From: Sphingobium sp. YR768
Lineage (GTDB): Bacteria > Pseudomonadota > Alphaproteobacteria > Sphingomonadales > Sphingomonadaceae
Assembly (NCBI RefSeq): GCF_900111125.1
Contig: NZ_FOGE01000020.1
Span: 1-64,000, forward strand
DNA: 64,000 nt
Reading direction: 5' to 3'
Part shown: positions 1 through 10,135 of the stretch, piece after piece
Layout: each line of letters starts with the position of its first letter
How positions within the stretch are numbered: position 1 is the stretch's first letter
Notes under the pieces: generated by a model
The model's input: the letters and a program-made list of their open reading frames with translations, nothing else
The model's database searches: none
What the model was told of the DNA's origin: nothing
Made by a program: the position numbers and the translations under genes

Positions 1-128
1 ACGCCATCCGGGGTAGTGCCGCAGAAGTGCAAACCCGTTCGGCACGGCGTGTAATTGGAGTTGCCGTCCCCATCTATCGTCGGGGCTTCCAGACGGATTC
101 CGCCTGATGTATCGAAAGCATTAGCCAT
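1..128 (-). CDS. Partial hypothetical protein running off the left edge
   Basis: An open frame starts with ATG at 126-128 on the minus strand and stays open for 42 codons to the window edge. A strong ribosome binding site (GGAGG, 7 bases before the ATG) supports this start. The visible N-terminus begins MANAFDTSGG and contains two cysteines; it is not hydrophobic, so no signal peptide is seen. I do not recognise the family. It is divergent from the HPt gene at 342, and the 213 bases between hold no gene. Confidence 0.55.
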   Translation of the reverse strand, partial: MANAFDTSGGIRLEAPTIDGDGNSNYTPCRTGLHFCGTTPDG

Positions 129-341
129 GGCGAACCTCCATTCGCGTGGTCAGGGCCGGGTGCGTTGCGTAGGCGCATTCCGGCCCGTTTTGGTTTTGCG
201 GATAACAGCTAAGCCATTCAGAAATATCGGCACGGTTTTGCGTGCTTAATGGCTGAAACCTCAGCTTTTCCGCAGGGTCCATCTTAACCCCCTGTTTACG
301 CGAAAAGCCTAGTTTCAGCGGCGCATCTAAGGGAGTGGCGG

Positions 342-782
342 GTGTCTTATCAACAGGCCGATCTGGTCAACTGGACCGACTTTGCGCGGACCCGGAGCGA
401 ACTGGGCGCCGCATTTCTGCGCATTCTCGGCTATTTTCGGGAAGATGGCGTGAAGTCGATCGCGGCGGTCGAAGAAGCCTTTCGTGCCCGTAACGCTGCC
501 GCGCTGGTCAGCCCGGCCCATACGCTGAAGGGCGAATCAGCGCAGTTCGGCGCCTATCGCCTGAGCGCCATGGCCGAAGAAATTGAAATGACCGCCCGCC
601 GCTGTGTAGAAACCCGCGAGGGACCGGACGAACTGATCGAGACGGTCGTCGCGCTGCGCCCCTGCTTCACAGAGACGCTGGCGCTGATCGACCGGGACGC
701 CAGCCCGCTTGTGCCGCGCCGTCCCGCCACCTTCGGGCGCCGTGTCGATGCCCCGCCGCCGACATTCGGCCGCGCCGGATAA
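342..782 (+). CDS. HPt (histidine phosphotransfer) domain protein
   Basis: This 146-residue protein is mostly one HPt four-helix domain. The phosphorylatable histidine sits in the motif AHTLKGESAQFG (about residues 59-70), the classic HxxKG signature. Such proteins relay phosphate between a hybrid sensor kinase and a response regulator in the cytoplasm. The start is a GTG preceded by GGGAG at good spacing. The C-terminal 30 residues are proline- and arginine-rich and look disordered. No kinase or regulator gene is adjacent, so the partner is unknown. It is monocistronic as far as can be seen. Confidence 0.8.
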   Translation: MSYQQADLVNWTDFARTRSELGAAFLRILGYFREDGVKSIAAVEEAFRARNAAALVSPAHTLKGESAQFGAYRLSAMAEEIEMTARRCVETREGPDELIETVVALRPCFTETLALIDRDASPLVPRRPATFGRRVDAPPPTFGRAG

Positions 783-829
783 TCGGATCGCGCAATTACG
801 TCTTGAAACAAAACTAATACTGCCCCCAT

Positions 830-1843
830 ATGGTGGGCATGACCCGTTTTTCCCTGCTCGACCTCGTCCCGGTTCGCGAAGGCGATACTGCCGCGACCGC
901 CCTTGCCAACGCTGCCGATCTGGCCGCCCATGCCGAAGCGCTGGGCTATCACCGGCTCTGGGTGGCGGAACATCATGGCATGGCCGGCATCGCATCTGCT
1001 GCGACCGCCGTCGTGCTGGCCCATATCGGCCATGCGACCTCCACTATCCGGATCGGCGCGGGCGGCATCATGCTGCCCAATCATGCGCCGCTGCTGATCG
1101 CCGAGCAGTTCGGAACGCTGGATGCGCTCTTCCCCGGTCGGGTCGATCTGGGGCTGGGGCGCGCGCCCGGCTCCGACCAGCGCGTGTCACAGGCGATCCG
1201 CCGAACGCTGACCGGCGGGCCGGATCAGTTCCCCCGCGACATCATGGAATTACAGGCCTATTTTGCGGGCGATGACCGGCTGGGCATTCAGGCGACACCA
1301 GGCGCAGGCGCGCAGGTGCCGCTGTGGATATTGGGTTCCAGCCTCTATGGCGCGCAACTGGCCGCCGCACTGGGCCTGCCCTACGCTTTCGCCTCTCATT
1401 TCGCGCCCGCCGCACTGGACGAGGCGATCGAAATCTATCGCCGGGATTTCCGACCGTCGGCGACGCTCAAATATCCTTATGTCATGGCCGGCTATAATGT
1501 CTTTGCCGCCGATACGCAGGATGAGGCGCAATTGCTGGCCAGTTCGATGCAGCAGGCCTTTGTGAAGCTGCGCACGGGCCAGCCCGGCAAATTGCAGCCC
1601 CCGGTGCGCGACTATTTCGACAGCCTGCCGATGCAGGCGCAGGCGATGCTGGCCGACGTGCTGAGCGTGTCGAGCATCGGCACACAGGCGGATGTCGAGC
1701 GGGATATTGCCGCCTTCCTGCGCCGCACCCAGGCGGACGAACTGATCCTGACCGGTCAGATTTTCGACCCGCAGGCGCGCAAGCATAGTTTCGCCATCGC
1801 CATGGCGGCGGCTCAGGCCATCGCGACGCGCGAACCGGCCTGA
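830..1843 (+). CDS. LLM-class (luciferase-like) flavin-dependent oxidoreductase
   Basis: The protein is 337 residues, the usual size for the MsnO8-type branch of luciferase-like monooxygenases. Signature stretches are LLDLVPV near the N-terminus, LWVAEHHGM (about 45-53), [15 protein letters not shown] (about 74-88) and [10 protein letters not shown]. These build the TIM barrel that binds reduced FMN. The substrate cannot be told from sequence. The ATG at 839 (MTRFSLLDL) is an equally good start, and neither start has a clear ribosome binding site. The 3' end overlaps the convergent acyltransferase gene by about 31 bases. Confidence 0.85.
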   Translation: MVGMTRFSLLDLVPVREGDTAATALANAADLAAHAEALGYHRLWVAEHHGMAGIASAATAVVLAHIGHATSTIRIGAGGIMLPNHAPLLIAEQFGTLDALFPGRVDLGLGRAPGSDQRVSQAIRRTLTGGPDQFPRDIMELQAYFAGDDRLGIQATPGAGAQVPLWILGSSLYGAQLAAALGLPYAFASHFAPAALDEAIEIYRRDFRPSATLKYPYVMAGYNVFAADTQDEAQLLASSMQQAFVKLRTGQPGKLQPPVRDYFDSLPMQAQAMLADVLSVSSIGTQADVERDIAAFLRRTQADELILTGQIFDPQARKHSFAIAMAAAQAIATREPA

Positions 1844-3021
1844 ACTTCCCCTTTCAGGCGCCCGCCACTCAATATCCCTGCGGCGGTGGGGGCAATCCGG
1901 CGCAGCAGCGTGCCGACAGCCACGACAACGGCCAGCACGATCAGCGGTTGCAGGATCAGATATACGGGATAGAGCGGCGCGCCCATTCGACCGGACAGAC
2001 CGCCCAGCACTGGCCCGCCCAGCCAGATCAGGATCAGATGGGCGCAGAAGAGGAAGAAGGCATAGGGTTCGATACGCAATAGCGTGCCGCGTATCCGGCT
2101 GCCTGCCAGCGCCCATGCCAGCCGCCAGAAGGCCAGCGCCGCAGCGATGCGCACGGCCAAGTCTATAGCCGTCTGGGTCGTGCGCGCGCCTGTGTCCCCT
2201 ATGGTGATCGCACGATAGAGTTGCAGCCCCATCAGCAGAGCGAAGGGGGCGACGGCCAGTAGCCATGGGATGGCCACTGCACGCTCCGCCCAGCCGCCGC
2301 GCCGCGCCAATATGCCGGTGGTGAAGAAGAACAGGATCGATGCGCGCATCAGCACCGGCGGCCCCAGCCCGGCGATGTGGCACGCCGCCGCCGTCAGCCC
2401 GATCAGCGCCAGCGTCCAGCCCGGAAGCCGGACCAGCAGCGGCGCGGCGACCATGCACAGGAACAGGTCGCGCAGGAATGGCATCTGCACATTGATGTCG
2501 GGATTGCGGGTGATGATCAGCACTTCATCCACCACCCACCAGAGCGATTTCGGCTGCGGCGCGGACAGGTTGAACAGCCATGCGGCGCCCCCCACCAACA
2601 GGATGGCGATGATGTTCCACAGCGCCATCGGCAGCAATATGGTGCGCGCCTTGCGCCGGACATGGCCCGACCAGTCAAGGGTCCGACTGGAGGTTGCGAC
2701 CAGCCAGCCAGAGATCAGACCCAGCAGCGGCACCGCGCTGCGCCCGAACATTTCCATCAGCAGCCAGCGGAGATTTTCCTGCGGCGTGCCGCGCAGGGCC
2801 GCCAGTGCCTCGCCATTCTGACCAGTCCACGCATGGACATAGACCACCCCCAATATGCAGATGACACGCGCTATGGCGATCGCGTCGGAGCGGCGCGCTC
2901 CATCGGCCGGCAGAGTGAAAGGCAAAAGACCATCCCGATTGTTACGCCCTGACAATGCCCAAGTCCCTCTGCCTGTTCCCCGTCCGAATTGTCTCATCCG
3001 GAATGGAGGTGTTTCAGGCAA
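1813..3021 (-). CDS. Acyltransferase 3 family membrane protein
   Basis: About 402 residues with roughly ten hydrophobic segments. The first segment carries [16 protein letters not shown], matching the conserved arginine and histidine of acyltransferase-3 proteins (OafA/OpgC type). These enzymes move acyl groups, often acetyl or succinyl, onto cell-surface glycans or glucans in the inner membrane. The acceptor is not predictable here. The first 40 residues are polar and lack a clear start signal, so the true start may be the ATG at residue 9 or later. It is divergent from the HerA-like gene and converges with the oxidoreductase gene. Confidence 0.78.
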   Translation of the reverse strand: MPETPPFRMRQFGRGTGRGTWALSGRNNRDGLLPFTLPADGARRSDAIAIARVICILGVVYVHAWTGQNGEALAALRGTPQENLRWLLMEMFGRSAVPLLGLISGWLVATSSRTLDWSGHVRRKARTILLPMALWNIIAILLVGGAAWLFNLSAPQPKSLWWVVDEVLIITRNPDINVQMPFLRDLFLCMVAAPLLVRLPGWTLALIGLTAAACHIAGLGPPVLMRASILFFFTTGILARRGGWAERAVAIPWLLAVAPFALLMGLQLYRAITIGDTGARTTQTAIDLAVRIAAALAFWRLAWALAGSRIRGTLLRIEPYAFFLFCAHLILIWLGGPVLGGLSGRMGAPLYPVYLILQPLIVLAVVVAVGTLLRRIAPTAAGILSGGRLKGEVQAGSRVAMA

Positions 3022-3148
3022 TGCTTAACCCTTGTCTTCCAGACTGATGCGGGCCGTGCGCAATTGGAGATAAGCCAATATTTACCAATATCGCCTACTC
3101 ACTGCCTGTTTGCCGGAAGCCTTCCGGACAAGGGGACGACAAAGGCTC

Positions 3149-4801
3149 ATGACCCATATGCCGGGCGCTCACCATTTCTCTGCTCCTACGCCCTCGCACA
3201 TGACCCCCAGCCAATCGATGGGGATGGTGTTCCAGATCGCCGGGTCAAGCTCCAAGGTGCTGATCGATTCCCATCGCCTTGCCCTGCTGGGGCAGGATGA
3301 AGACCCCTGTATCGCCATGGCGGGGCAGGTCGGCAGCCAAGTGAAGATGCGCGTCGGCAATAGCTGGCTGATTGCCAGCGTGCGCGCGATGATGCTGGAT
3401 CAGGCGAGCCAGGGCATCATCGCCGATATCGATTTCCTGGGGGAAGGCGATGAGGAAAAGCTGACCGGCCGCATCTTCCGCTTCCGGCGCGGCGTTACCC
3501 GCTATCCCACGCCCGGCACCGATATCTTCCCGGTGTCGAGCCACGACATGCAGCAAATCTATGCCGCCGACGATCGCCCGCATGTGCAGATCGGCACCGT
3601 CTATCCCACGAGCGATACCCGCGCCGCGCTCTATGTCGATTCGATGCTGGGCAAGCATTTCGCCCTGCTGGGGTCGACCGGCACCGGCAAGTCGACCAGC
3701 GCCGCGCTGATCCTGCACCGCATCTGCGACCTGTCGCCACAGGGGCATATCGTCATGATCGATCCTCATGGCGAATATGGCGCGGCCTTCGCCAGCAATG
3801 GCGCGGTCTACGACATCAGCAATCTGGCCCTACCCTATTGGCTGATGAATTTCGAGGAGCATTGCGAGGTGTTCGTCACCTCACAAGGCCCCGAACGCAC
3901 GATCGATAGCGACATATTGGCCAAGTGCCTGCTCGCCGCACGATCGAAGAACCGGCTGGCCGAAAGCATCGGCCGGCTGACGGTGGATTCGCCGATCCCC
4001 TATCTGCTGTCGGACCTGACAACCATTCTCCAGAATGAGATGGGGAAACTCGACAAGGGCACCAATTCGCTGCCCTATATGCGGCTCAAGACCAAGATCG
4101 ACGAGATCAAGGCCGATCCGCGTTACAGCTTCATGTTCTCGGGCATGCTGGTGGCGGACACGATGCAGGCCTTTCTTGCGAAGATCTTCCGCCTGCCCTC
4201 CAATGGCAAGCCGATCTCCATCATCGATGTGTCGGCCATGCCATCCGACATCACGTCCGTCGTGGTGTCGGTGCTGTCGCGACTGGTGTTCGACTATGCG
4301 ATCTGGGCACGCGATGAGCCGCAGCGCCCCATATTGCTGGTCTGCGAGGAAGCGCATCGCTACATTCCCAATTCGACCAGCGGTTCGGGTCAGGCGGTGC
4401 GCAAGATATTGGAGCGGATCGCCAAGGAAGGCCGTAAATATGGCATTTCGCTGGGCCTGATCACCCAGCGTCCGTCCGATCTGGCCGAAGGCGTGCTGTC
4501 GCAGTGCGGCACCATCATCGCGATGCGCCTGAACAACGACCGCGACCAGGCCTTCGTGAAAGCCGCCATGCCCGAAGGCGCGCGCGGCTTCCTCGATTCG
4601 ATCCCGGCGCTGCGCAATCGGGAGGCAATCATCTGCGGCGAAGGCGTCGCCGTGCCGATCCGCGTGTCGCTCGATACGCTGGAAGAGCATCGCCGTCCCG
4701 CATCGGGCGACCCCAGCTTCACCGAACTCTGGCGTCAGTCGGGCAATGAGGCCGATATCCTCGACCGCACCATCACCCGCTGGCGCAGTCAGGGCCGTTA
4801 A
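3149..4801 (+). CDS. HerA/DUF87-type P-loop ATPase
   Basis: About 550 residues. A short N-terminal beta-rich HAS-barrel-like region precedes a FtsK/HerA-type ATPase core. Walker A is GSTGTGKST, a DPHGEYG strand follows, Walker B is ILLVCEEAHRYIP, and an ITQRPSDL sensor motif lies near the C-terminus. These proteins are hexameric DNA translocases, in archaea and some bacteria paired with the NurA nuclease. No NurA-like gene is adjacent, so the role is unclear. I chose the ATG at 3149 because AAAGG lies just upstream; the frame is open for another 13 codons before it. Its 3' end touches the convergent MATE gene. Confidence 0.8.
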   Translation: MTHMPGAHHFSAPTPSHMTPSQSMGMVFQIAGSSSKVLIDSHRLALLGQDEDPCIAMAGQVGSQVKMRVGNSWLIASVRAMMLDQASQGIIADIDFLGEGDEEKLTGRIFRFRRGVTRYPTPGTDIFPVSSHDMQQIYAADDRPHVQIGTVYPTSDTRAALYVDSMLGKHFALLGSTGTGKSTSAALILHRICDLSPQGHIVMIDPHGEYGAAFASNGAVYDISNLALPYWLMNFEEHCEVFVTSQGPERTIDSDILAKCLLAARSKNRLAESIGRLTVDSPIPYLLSDLTTILQNEMGKLDKGTNSLPYMRLKTKIDEIKADPRYSFMFSGMLVADTMQAFLAKIFRLPSNGKPISIIDVSAMPSDITSVVVSVLSRLVFDYAIWARDEPQRPILLVCEEAHRYIPNSTSGSGQAVRKILERIAKEGRKYGISLGLITQRPSDLAEGVLSQCGTIIAMRLNNDRDQAFVKAAMPEGARGFLDSIPALRNREAIICGEGVAVPIRVSLDTLEEHRRPASGDPSFTELWRQSGNEADILDRTITRWRSQGR

Positions 4802-6249
4802 CCTGCTGGCGCGATGCGCCCTGCCGGCTCCGCTTCGCTATGCACCGCCTCGCGACATTCTTCCTCATGCACGGGGACCATCAGCTTGGCCTTGCGCCAG
4901 CCGCCCTGCGCATAGACCGCCCAGGCAAGCAGCAGCGCCACCCCCGATCCGACGGGGAAGCTGAGCCATAGCGCATTGGCGCCGAGCGAAGGATAGCCCA
5001 GCTCATAAAAGCCCAGCCGCACACCGAACAGGGTGAAGGTCAGGATCAGCAGCGGGGCCACCACCACGCCGTTGGCGCGCATGACGCCGAACAGGATCAT
5101 GGTGATGCCGAATATCAGGAAGCTCCAGCTCGCCAGCAACTGCATGTTCCAGGCCGCGTCGATCGCCGCCTGGTTGCTGCCCAGGAACAGCGACAGCAGC
5201 GGCGCGTGGAACAGCAGGATGATGGCGATCATCGCGCTGGTGATCGCGAGCAGATAGCCGATGCCATAGCCGGTGATGCGGCTGATCCGGTCCCACCGAC
5301 CAGCCCCCACATTCTGCGCGGCCATGGCGCTGACCGCCGCGCCCATCGCCATCGCCGGCATCTGAAGATAGGTCCAGATCTGCTGCGCCGCGCCATAAGC
5401 GGCCGTCACCAGCAGGCCTTCGCGATTGACGAGCCCGATCATCACCAGCCCGGATGCCGACATGACGATCATCTGAAGGCCCATGGGCAGCCCCTTCCCC
5501 ACCAGCACGCGCATCTCGTCAGCGGCGGGCCAGAGATAGCGCAGTTCCGCGCCGCGCAGCCGCAACGGCAGATCCTTTGCATAGGTGAAGCTGACCAGCC
5601 CGATCAGGCTGACGAAACCGGCCGCCGCCGTGGCGGCCGCCGACCCGGCAATGCCGAACGCCGGGATCGGCCCCAGCCCCAGGATCAACACGGGGTTCAG
5701 GATAAGGTCGATGGCGACGCTGACGATCATGAAGATGAGCGGCGTGCGCGCATCCCCTGCCCCGCGCAGACCCATCATCATCATGACGCTGAGCAGGGTG
5801 GCCGGCATGGCGATGAAGATGACGCGCAGATAGACGAGCGCCAGCGGGAAGGCTTCGGCCGGCGTCGCCAGCAGGCGCAGCAGCGCGGGCGCGCCGATCC
5901 ACCCGGCAATGGCAACGCCAAGGCCAAGCATCGAGCAGAAGCCGACGGCCGATCCGAAGGCACGGCGCGCGGCATCCAGATCGCGCCTGCCGATCGCCTG
6001 CGCGATCATCACGGTCGACGCCATGCCGAAGCCGAACACGACCGAGAACATCAGGAACATGATGATATTGGCATTGGCGGTCGCCGCCAGCGCCTGCGCG
6101 CCCAGAAAGCGGCCGACCCAGATGGCGTTGATCGATCCGTTCAGGGACTGGAGAATATTGGACGCTAGTGTCGGAATGGCGAACAGCAGCAGGGTCGAGG
6201 CGATCGGCCCCTGCGTCAGATCTTTTCCGCCCTTGCTCTGTCCACTCAC
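4798..6249 (-). CDS. MATE family multidrug/Na+ efflux transporter
   Basis: About 483 residues with twelve predicted membrane spans and the MATE internal duplication. Landmarks are PTLASNILQSLNGSINAIWVG near the N-terminus, MGLRGAGDARTP and the LVNREG loop after the midpoint. It would export cationic compounds across the inner membrane using a Na+ or H+ gradient. The start is a GTG with GAGGGAGG upstream. The frame stays open further upstream only because it reads through a repeat unit at 6271-6344, so the longer version is unlikely. It lies downstream of valS on the same strand. Confidence 0.85.
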   Translation of the reverse strand: MSGQSKGGKDLTQGPIASTLLLFAIPTLASNILQSLNGSINAIWVGRFLGAQALAATANANIIMFLMFSVVFGFGMASTVMIAQAIGRRDLDAARRAFGSAVGFCSMLGLGVAIAGWIGAPALLRLLATPAEAFPLALVYLRVIFIAMPATLLSVMMMMGLRGAGDARTPLIFMIVSVAIDLILNPVLILGLGPIPAFGIAGSAAATAAAGFVSLIGLVSFTYAKDLPLRLRGAELRYLWPAADEMRVLVGKGLPMGLQMIVMSASGLVMIGLVNREGLLVTAAYGAAQQIWTYLQMPAMAMGAAVSAMAAQNVGAGRWDRISRITGYGIGYLLAITSAMIAIILLFHAPLLSLFLGSNQAAIDAAWNMQLLASWSFLIFGITMILFGVMRANGVVVAPLLILTFTLFGVRLGFYELGYPSLGANALWLSFPVGSGVALLLAWAVYAQGGWRKAKLMVPVHEEECREAVHSEAEPAGRIAPAG

Positions 6250-6270
6250 GCCCCGGCCCTCCCTCGTGGG

Positions 6271-6344
6271 TGCTCCTGCGAAAGCAGGAGCCCAGGGCGA
6301 ACCGGCATGACCTGGCAACCTGGGCTCCTGCTTTCGCAGGAGCA
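6271..6344. repeat. Pair of inverted REP-like hairpin units
   Basis: Two 26-base units face each other at 6271-6296 and 6319-6344. Each has a core hairpin GCTCCTGC-GAAA-GCAGGAGC followed by CCAGG. The whole can also fold as one long inverted repeat with a 22-base centre. It sits between the valS 3' end and the MATE start. Such palindromic units are commonly scattered through sphingomonad intergenic regions, which is background knowledge; copy number elsewhere cannot be checked here. It may act as a transcription attenuator or mRNA stabiliser. Confidence 0.8.
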
Positions 6345-6361
6345 CCAGTCTCTTTAACGCC

Positions 6362-9235
6362 TTAGCCCAGCCGGTCCAGCGCCGCCTTCAGCCTTTTCGC
6401 CTCGGCGGTCTTTTCGGCATGATCCTCGCGCGCCTTGGCGACGGCTTCGGGCTTGGCCTTTTCGACGAAGCTGGGGTTGGACAGGCGACCGCCCAGACCA
6501 TCCCGCTCCTTCTCCGCCGCGGCCAGCGCCTTGGCGAGACGGGTCTTTTCCGCCGCGATGTCGATCACGCCTTCCAGCCTGAGAATGTAGGTCACATTAT
6601 CGACCACGATTTGCGCGCTCGCCCCTTCGACCAACACCTTGTTCATGGTGCTGCCCCACTGCACCTTGGCCATGCGCGACAAGGTGGTTTCATATTTGGG
6701 CATCAGAGGCAAAAGCCTGTCGATGAGCGCGTCCTCTTCGGTGAACGCCTGCATCGCAATAGATGCGCCGGGCGGGACATTGAGTTCGGTGCGCGCTGCA
6801 CGGATACCGCTCACCAGACGGATCAGCCAGTCGATTTCCGCCTGCGCATCAGTGTCGACGGCGGCGAGCGCCTGCGGCCATTGCGCCACGATCAGCTCAT
6901 TCGCACGCTCGCCGGTCAGATGCCACAGCTCTTCGGTGATGAAGGGCATGAAGGGGTGGAGCATGACCAATATCTGGTCGAACGCCCAGCCCGCGACGGC
7001 CTTCGTCTCGTCGTCCATCGCGCCCTTGGTGAGTTCGATATACCAGTCGCAAAACTGGTCCCAGACGAAATGATAGATGGCGTTGGCGGCCGCATCGAAC
7101 CGCAGTTCGACCATCGCCGTGTCGATCGCCTGTACCGTCGCGACCGTCTCCGCGATGATCCAGCGGTTGACCGGCAGCGTGGCATGCGGCGCTTCATGGG
7201 CCGTCGAGGCGGTGACACCGTTCGACTGGAGGAAGCGCGCGGCATTCCACAGCTTCGTCGCGAAGTTGCGATAGCCCTCGACCCGCTTCTCATCCATCTT
7301 CACGTCACGGCCCTGGCTTTCCATCGCCGCCATGAAGAAGCGCAGCGCGTCCGCGCCGAACTTGTCGATCAGGCCCAGCGGATCGACCACATTGCCCTTG
7401 GACTTGGACATTTTCTGTCCGTCCGCCGCGCGAACGAGGCCGTGGAGATAGAGCTTCTTCCACGGGACCTGCCCCATGAACTCCATCCCCTGCATCGCCA
7501 TGCGGGCGTCCCAGAAGAACAGGATGTCGAAGCCGCTGATCAGCAGATCATTGGGGTAATGGCGCGACAGCTTGTCGCTCTGCTCCGGCCAGCCCAGCGT
7601 GCCGAACGGCCAGAGAGCCGAGGAGAACCAGGTATCGAGGACGTCGGGATCGCGGGTCAGCAAAACTTTATCGCGCTGCTTCAAGGCAGCGTCCTGTATT
7701 TCAACGCCGAAATGCATCTCATCGGAGAGCATTCGAATATTTTCAGCACTATATCGAACTCGTGCTTGCTCAATAGCGTCTTGTTCATCAACCGCCACGA
7801 ATACTTCCGGATGCAAACCCGTTAACTCAGGAGCACGTGAACCAATTAGGTAGTGCAAACCGCCATCTTTATCGATTGCCGGGCCATACCATACGGGGAT
7901 CTGATGTCCCCACCAGAGCTGGCGCGAGACGCACCAGGGCTGGATATTCTCCATCCAGTTGAAAAAGGTCTTTTCCCACGTCTTGGGCACGATCTCGATC
8001 GCGCCGTCGCGCACGGCCTGCATCGGCGCGACCGCCAGCTTTTCCGCGTCGACATACCATTGGTCGGTCAGCCAGGGTTCGATCACCACGTTGGAGCGGT
8101 CGCCGAACGGCGTCTGGATCGTGCGCGGCTCGAAATCGGCAGAGACGTCCTCGCCTTCCTTGTTCTTGGTGACATGGGGGACGAGGAAGCCGAGTGCCTT
8201 CATCTCCGCGACCACGGCTTCGCGGGCGCCGTCCACGCCATCCTTCTTGAAGCGGTGCAGTCCCAGGAAGCGGTCGGGGATCAGGCCGTCGGCGGTCTGG
8301 ACGACATTGGCGTCGGCATCGAACATGTTGAGCATGTCGCCAGCCTTGAAGCCCGCGCGCTTGCCCACGTCGAAGTCATTGAAATCATGGCCCGGCGTGA
8401 TCTTGACCGCACCGGTGCCCAGTGCCGGATCGGCATGTTCGTCGGCCACGATCTTGAAGCGGCGGCCGGTGATCGGCTGGAGGATGTCCTTGCCGATGAC
8501 AGACTTGTAGCGCTCATCGTCGGGGTGCACGGCAATCGCCATGTCGGCCAGCATCGTTTCCGGCCGCGTGGTGGCGACGACGATATGGTCGCTGCCGTCG
8601 GCCAGCGTCACGCCATCGGCCAGCGGATAGCGGAAGCGCCAGAAGCCGCCCTTCGTCTCGACCGTTTCGACCTCAAGGTCGGAGATGGCGGAGCGGAAAT
8701 GCGGGTCCCAGTTCACCAGCCGCTTGTCGCGATAGAGAAGGCCGCGCTTGTGCAGTTCCACGAAGGTCTTGATGACCGCCTTGGAAAAGCCCTCATCCAT
8801 GGTGAAGCGTTCGTTCGCCCAGTCCATCGAGCAGCCCAGCCGCCGCAACTGGCCGGTGATGGTGCCGCCGCTTTCGGCCTTCCATTCCCACACCTTGTCC
8901 ACGAACTGCTCGCGGGTGAAGTCGGTGCGCTTCTGTTGCTTGGCGTTCAGCTGCCGCTCGACCACCATCTGCGTGGCGATGCCGGCATGGTCGGTGCCGA
9001 CCACCCACAAGGCGTCCTTGCCGCGCAGCCGCTCGTAGCGGATCACGATATCCTGCAACGTGTTGTCGAGCGCATGGCCGATATGCAGGCTGCCCGTAAC
9101 GTTCGGCGGCGGGTTCACGATGGTGAAGGGCACAGCGTCCGGCCGTTCGGGGCGGAACAGGCCGTTGGCCTCCCAATGGGCGTACCAGCGGGATTCGATA
9201 TCGACGGGGTCGAAGGTTTTGGGCAGTTCGGTCAT
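6362..9235 (-). CDS. valS: Valine--tRNA ligase
   Basis: 957 residues, a class I aminoacyl-tRNA synthetase that charges tRNA-Val. The HIGH motif is in [15 protein letters not shown] and the KMSKS motif in [14 protein letters not shown]. The editing domain, anticodon-binding domain and C-terminal coiled coil (about the last 70 residues) are all present. Oddly, between the IPVWYGP strand and the [17 protein letters not shown] motif there is a stretch of some 70 residues, longer than I expect for this family. The DNA encoding it (about 7660-7890) is much more AT-rich than its flanks. The frame is intact, so the enzyme is probably functional. Confidence 0.97.
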   Translation of the reverse strand: MTELPKTFDPVDIESRWYAHWEANGLFRPERPDAVPFTIVNPPPNVTGSLHIGHALDNTLQDIVIRYERLRGKDALWVVGTDHAGIATQMVVERQLNAKQQKRTDFTREQFVDKVWEWKAESGGTITGQLRRLGCSMDWANERFTMDEGFSKAVIKTFVELHKRGLLYRDKRLVNWDPHFRSAISDLEVETVETKGGFWRFRYPLADGVTLADGSDHIVVATTRPETMLADMAIAVHPDDERYKSVIGKDILQPITGRRFKIVADEHADPALGTGAVKITPGHDFNDFDVGKRAGFKAGDMLNMFDADANVVQTADGLIPDRFLGLHRFKKDGVDGAREAVVAEMKALGFLVPHVTKNKEGEDVSADFEPRTIQTPFGDRSNVVIEPWLTDQWYVDAEKLAVAPMQAVRDGAIEIVPKTWEKTFFNWMENIQPWCVSRQLWWGHQIPVWYGPAIDKDGGLHYLIGSRAPELTGLHPEVFVAVDEQDAIEQARVRYSAENIRMLSDEMHFGVEIQDAALKQRDKVLLTRDPDVLDTWFSSALWPFGTLGWPEQSDKLSRHYPNDLLISGFDILFFWDARMAMQGMEFMGQVPWKKLYLHGLVRAADGQKMSKSKGNVVDPLGLIDKFGADALRFFMAAMESQGRDVKMDEKRVEGYRNFATKLWNAARFLQSNGVTASTAHEAPHATLPVNRWIIAETVATVQAIDTAMVELRFDAAANAIYHFVWDQFCDWYIELTKGAMDDETKAVAGWAFDQILVMLHPFMPFITEELWHLTGERANELIVAQWPQALAAVDTDAQAEIDWLIRLVSGIRAARTELNVPPGASIAMQAFTEEDALIDRLLPLMPKYETTLSRMAKVQWGSTMNKVLVEGASAQIVVDNVTYILRLEGVIDIAAEKTRLAKALAAAEKERDGLGGRLSNPSFVEKAKPEAVAKAREDHAEKTAEAKRLKAALDRLG

Positions 9236-9282
9236 GGTTGCGCTTTAGCGGCTGGGGCGCGACACGCAAGAGAGGGCAGGCG

Positions 9283-9885
9283 TCAGAGCAGGCTATCCAT
9301 GATCTCCGGTGGCAGGCCAGACCGAATGGTGATGCCGCCATCCCCCTTTCGCGCCACCAGTTGCGGTTCGGACAGACTATTGTCGAATATCCAAGCCCTG
9401 TCCGCCCGGTCGAAGAACCAGCGCAGTTGCGCGAAAGACCGCGCCCGGCGCGCCCCAACCTTGTCAGGTGGCACATCATGGCCACCCTTGGCCACGCGAT
9501 AGGCGATCCGCTCCAACTGCCGCTCGACCGAATCCAGATAGACGTAGATCAGCAGGATCTCGAAGCCCTTGCCCTGGGCCTTCTCCACCAGCCGGCGATA
9601 TTTGGGACTGGACAGCACGGTTTCGACGCCGATCGTCTGGTGCACATCGATGGAGGCATCGAGCCATGCTTCGATCCGTTGCACCGCCGCCAGATTGGCC
9701 GCTTCCTGATCCAGATGTTCGCTGTCATGCAACCGGGCGGTCAGCAGGTCCGGATTGATGATCCACACCGACCCATCAAATTCCGCTACATCGCTGCGCC
9801 CATAAGCGGAACTTTTGCCGCAGCCGTTCGGTCCCGCGACGATCCACAGGCGCGGGCGGGCATAACCCTTCCCCTTCCCGCTCAA
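9283..9885 (-). CDS. Zeta-toxin-like P-loop kinase domain protein
   Basis: 200 residues. Walker A is WIVAGPNGCGKSS near the N-terminus, followed by INPDLL and a Q-x-IGVETVLSS strand. This is the layout of zeta-toxin/UDP-GlcNAc kinase-like P-loop proteins and of related predicted ABC-type ATPases. The start appears to be TTG at 9885, whose bases overlap the TGA of the upstream gene, so translation is coupled. Together with the 71-residue gene upstream it looks like a toxin-antitoxin style pair, but the partner does not resemble a known epsilon antitoxin. A housekeeping kinase role is also possible. Confidence 0.65.
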   Translation of the reverse strand: MSGKGKGYARPRLWIVAGPNGCGKSSAYGRSDVAEFDGSVWIINPDLLTARLHDSEHLDQEAANLAAVQRIEAWLDASIDVHQTIGVETVLSSPKYRRLVEKAQGKGFEILLIYVYLDSVERQLERIAYRVAKGGHDVPPDKVGARRARSFAQLRWFFDRADRAWIFDNSLSEPQLVARKGDGGITIRSGLPPEIMDSLL

Positions 9886-10097
9886 TCCTTGGCCTTGATG
9901 GCGCGATTCTCTTCGCGCGCCTTGCGCACGCTGGCCTTGAAGGAAGCCAGAAACTCCGCGCCGAAATTGGGGCTGTCGGCATCGACAACGCGCAGCTTCA
10001 CCGCCTTCCCGTCCTTGTGAACGGTCCGGTATTTGGGCTTGCCCGGCTTGCCCATGTCGATGGGGCCATCGACGATATCGACCTTCATCTTTGCCAT
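9882..10097 (-). CDS. Small basic protein paired with the zeta-like gene
   Basis: 71 residues, rich in lysine, with a PGKPKYRTVHKDGKAV stretch and a helical C-terminal half. I do not recognise the family. Its stop overlaps the start of the zeta-toxin-like gene by four bases, so the two are co-transcribed and probably co-translated. Size, charge and position would suit an antitoxin, but this is inference from context only. The 38 bases to the S9 peptidase stop codon upstream leave little room for a private promoter. Confidence 0.6.
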   Translation of the reverse strand: MAKMKVDIVDGPIDMGKPGKPKYRTVHKDGKAVKLRVVDADSPNFGAEFLASFKASVRKAREENRAIKAKD

Positions 10098-10135
10098 GGG
10101 GTCAATATAGCAGGCCGGGCCAGCCGCTTAAAGGC

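Noticed and set aside
7853-9502. Long plus-strand open frame opposite valS
   Set aside because: It mirrors valS codon by codon in a GC-rich gene and encodes no recognisable protein; valS on the minus strand is unambiguous.
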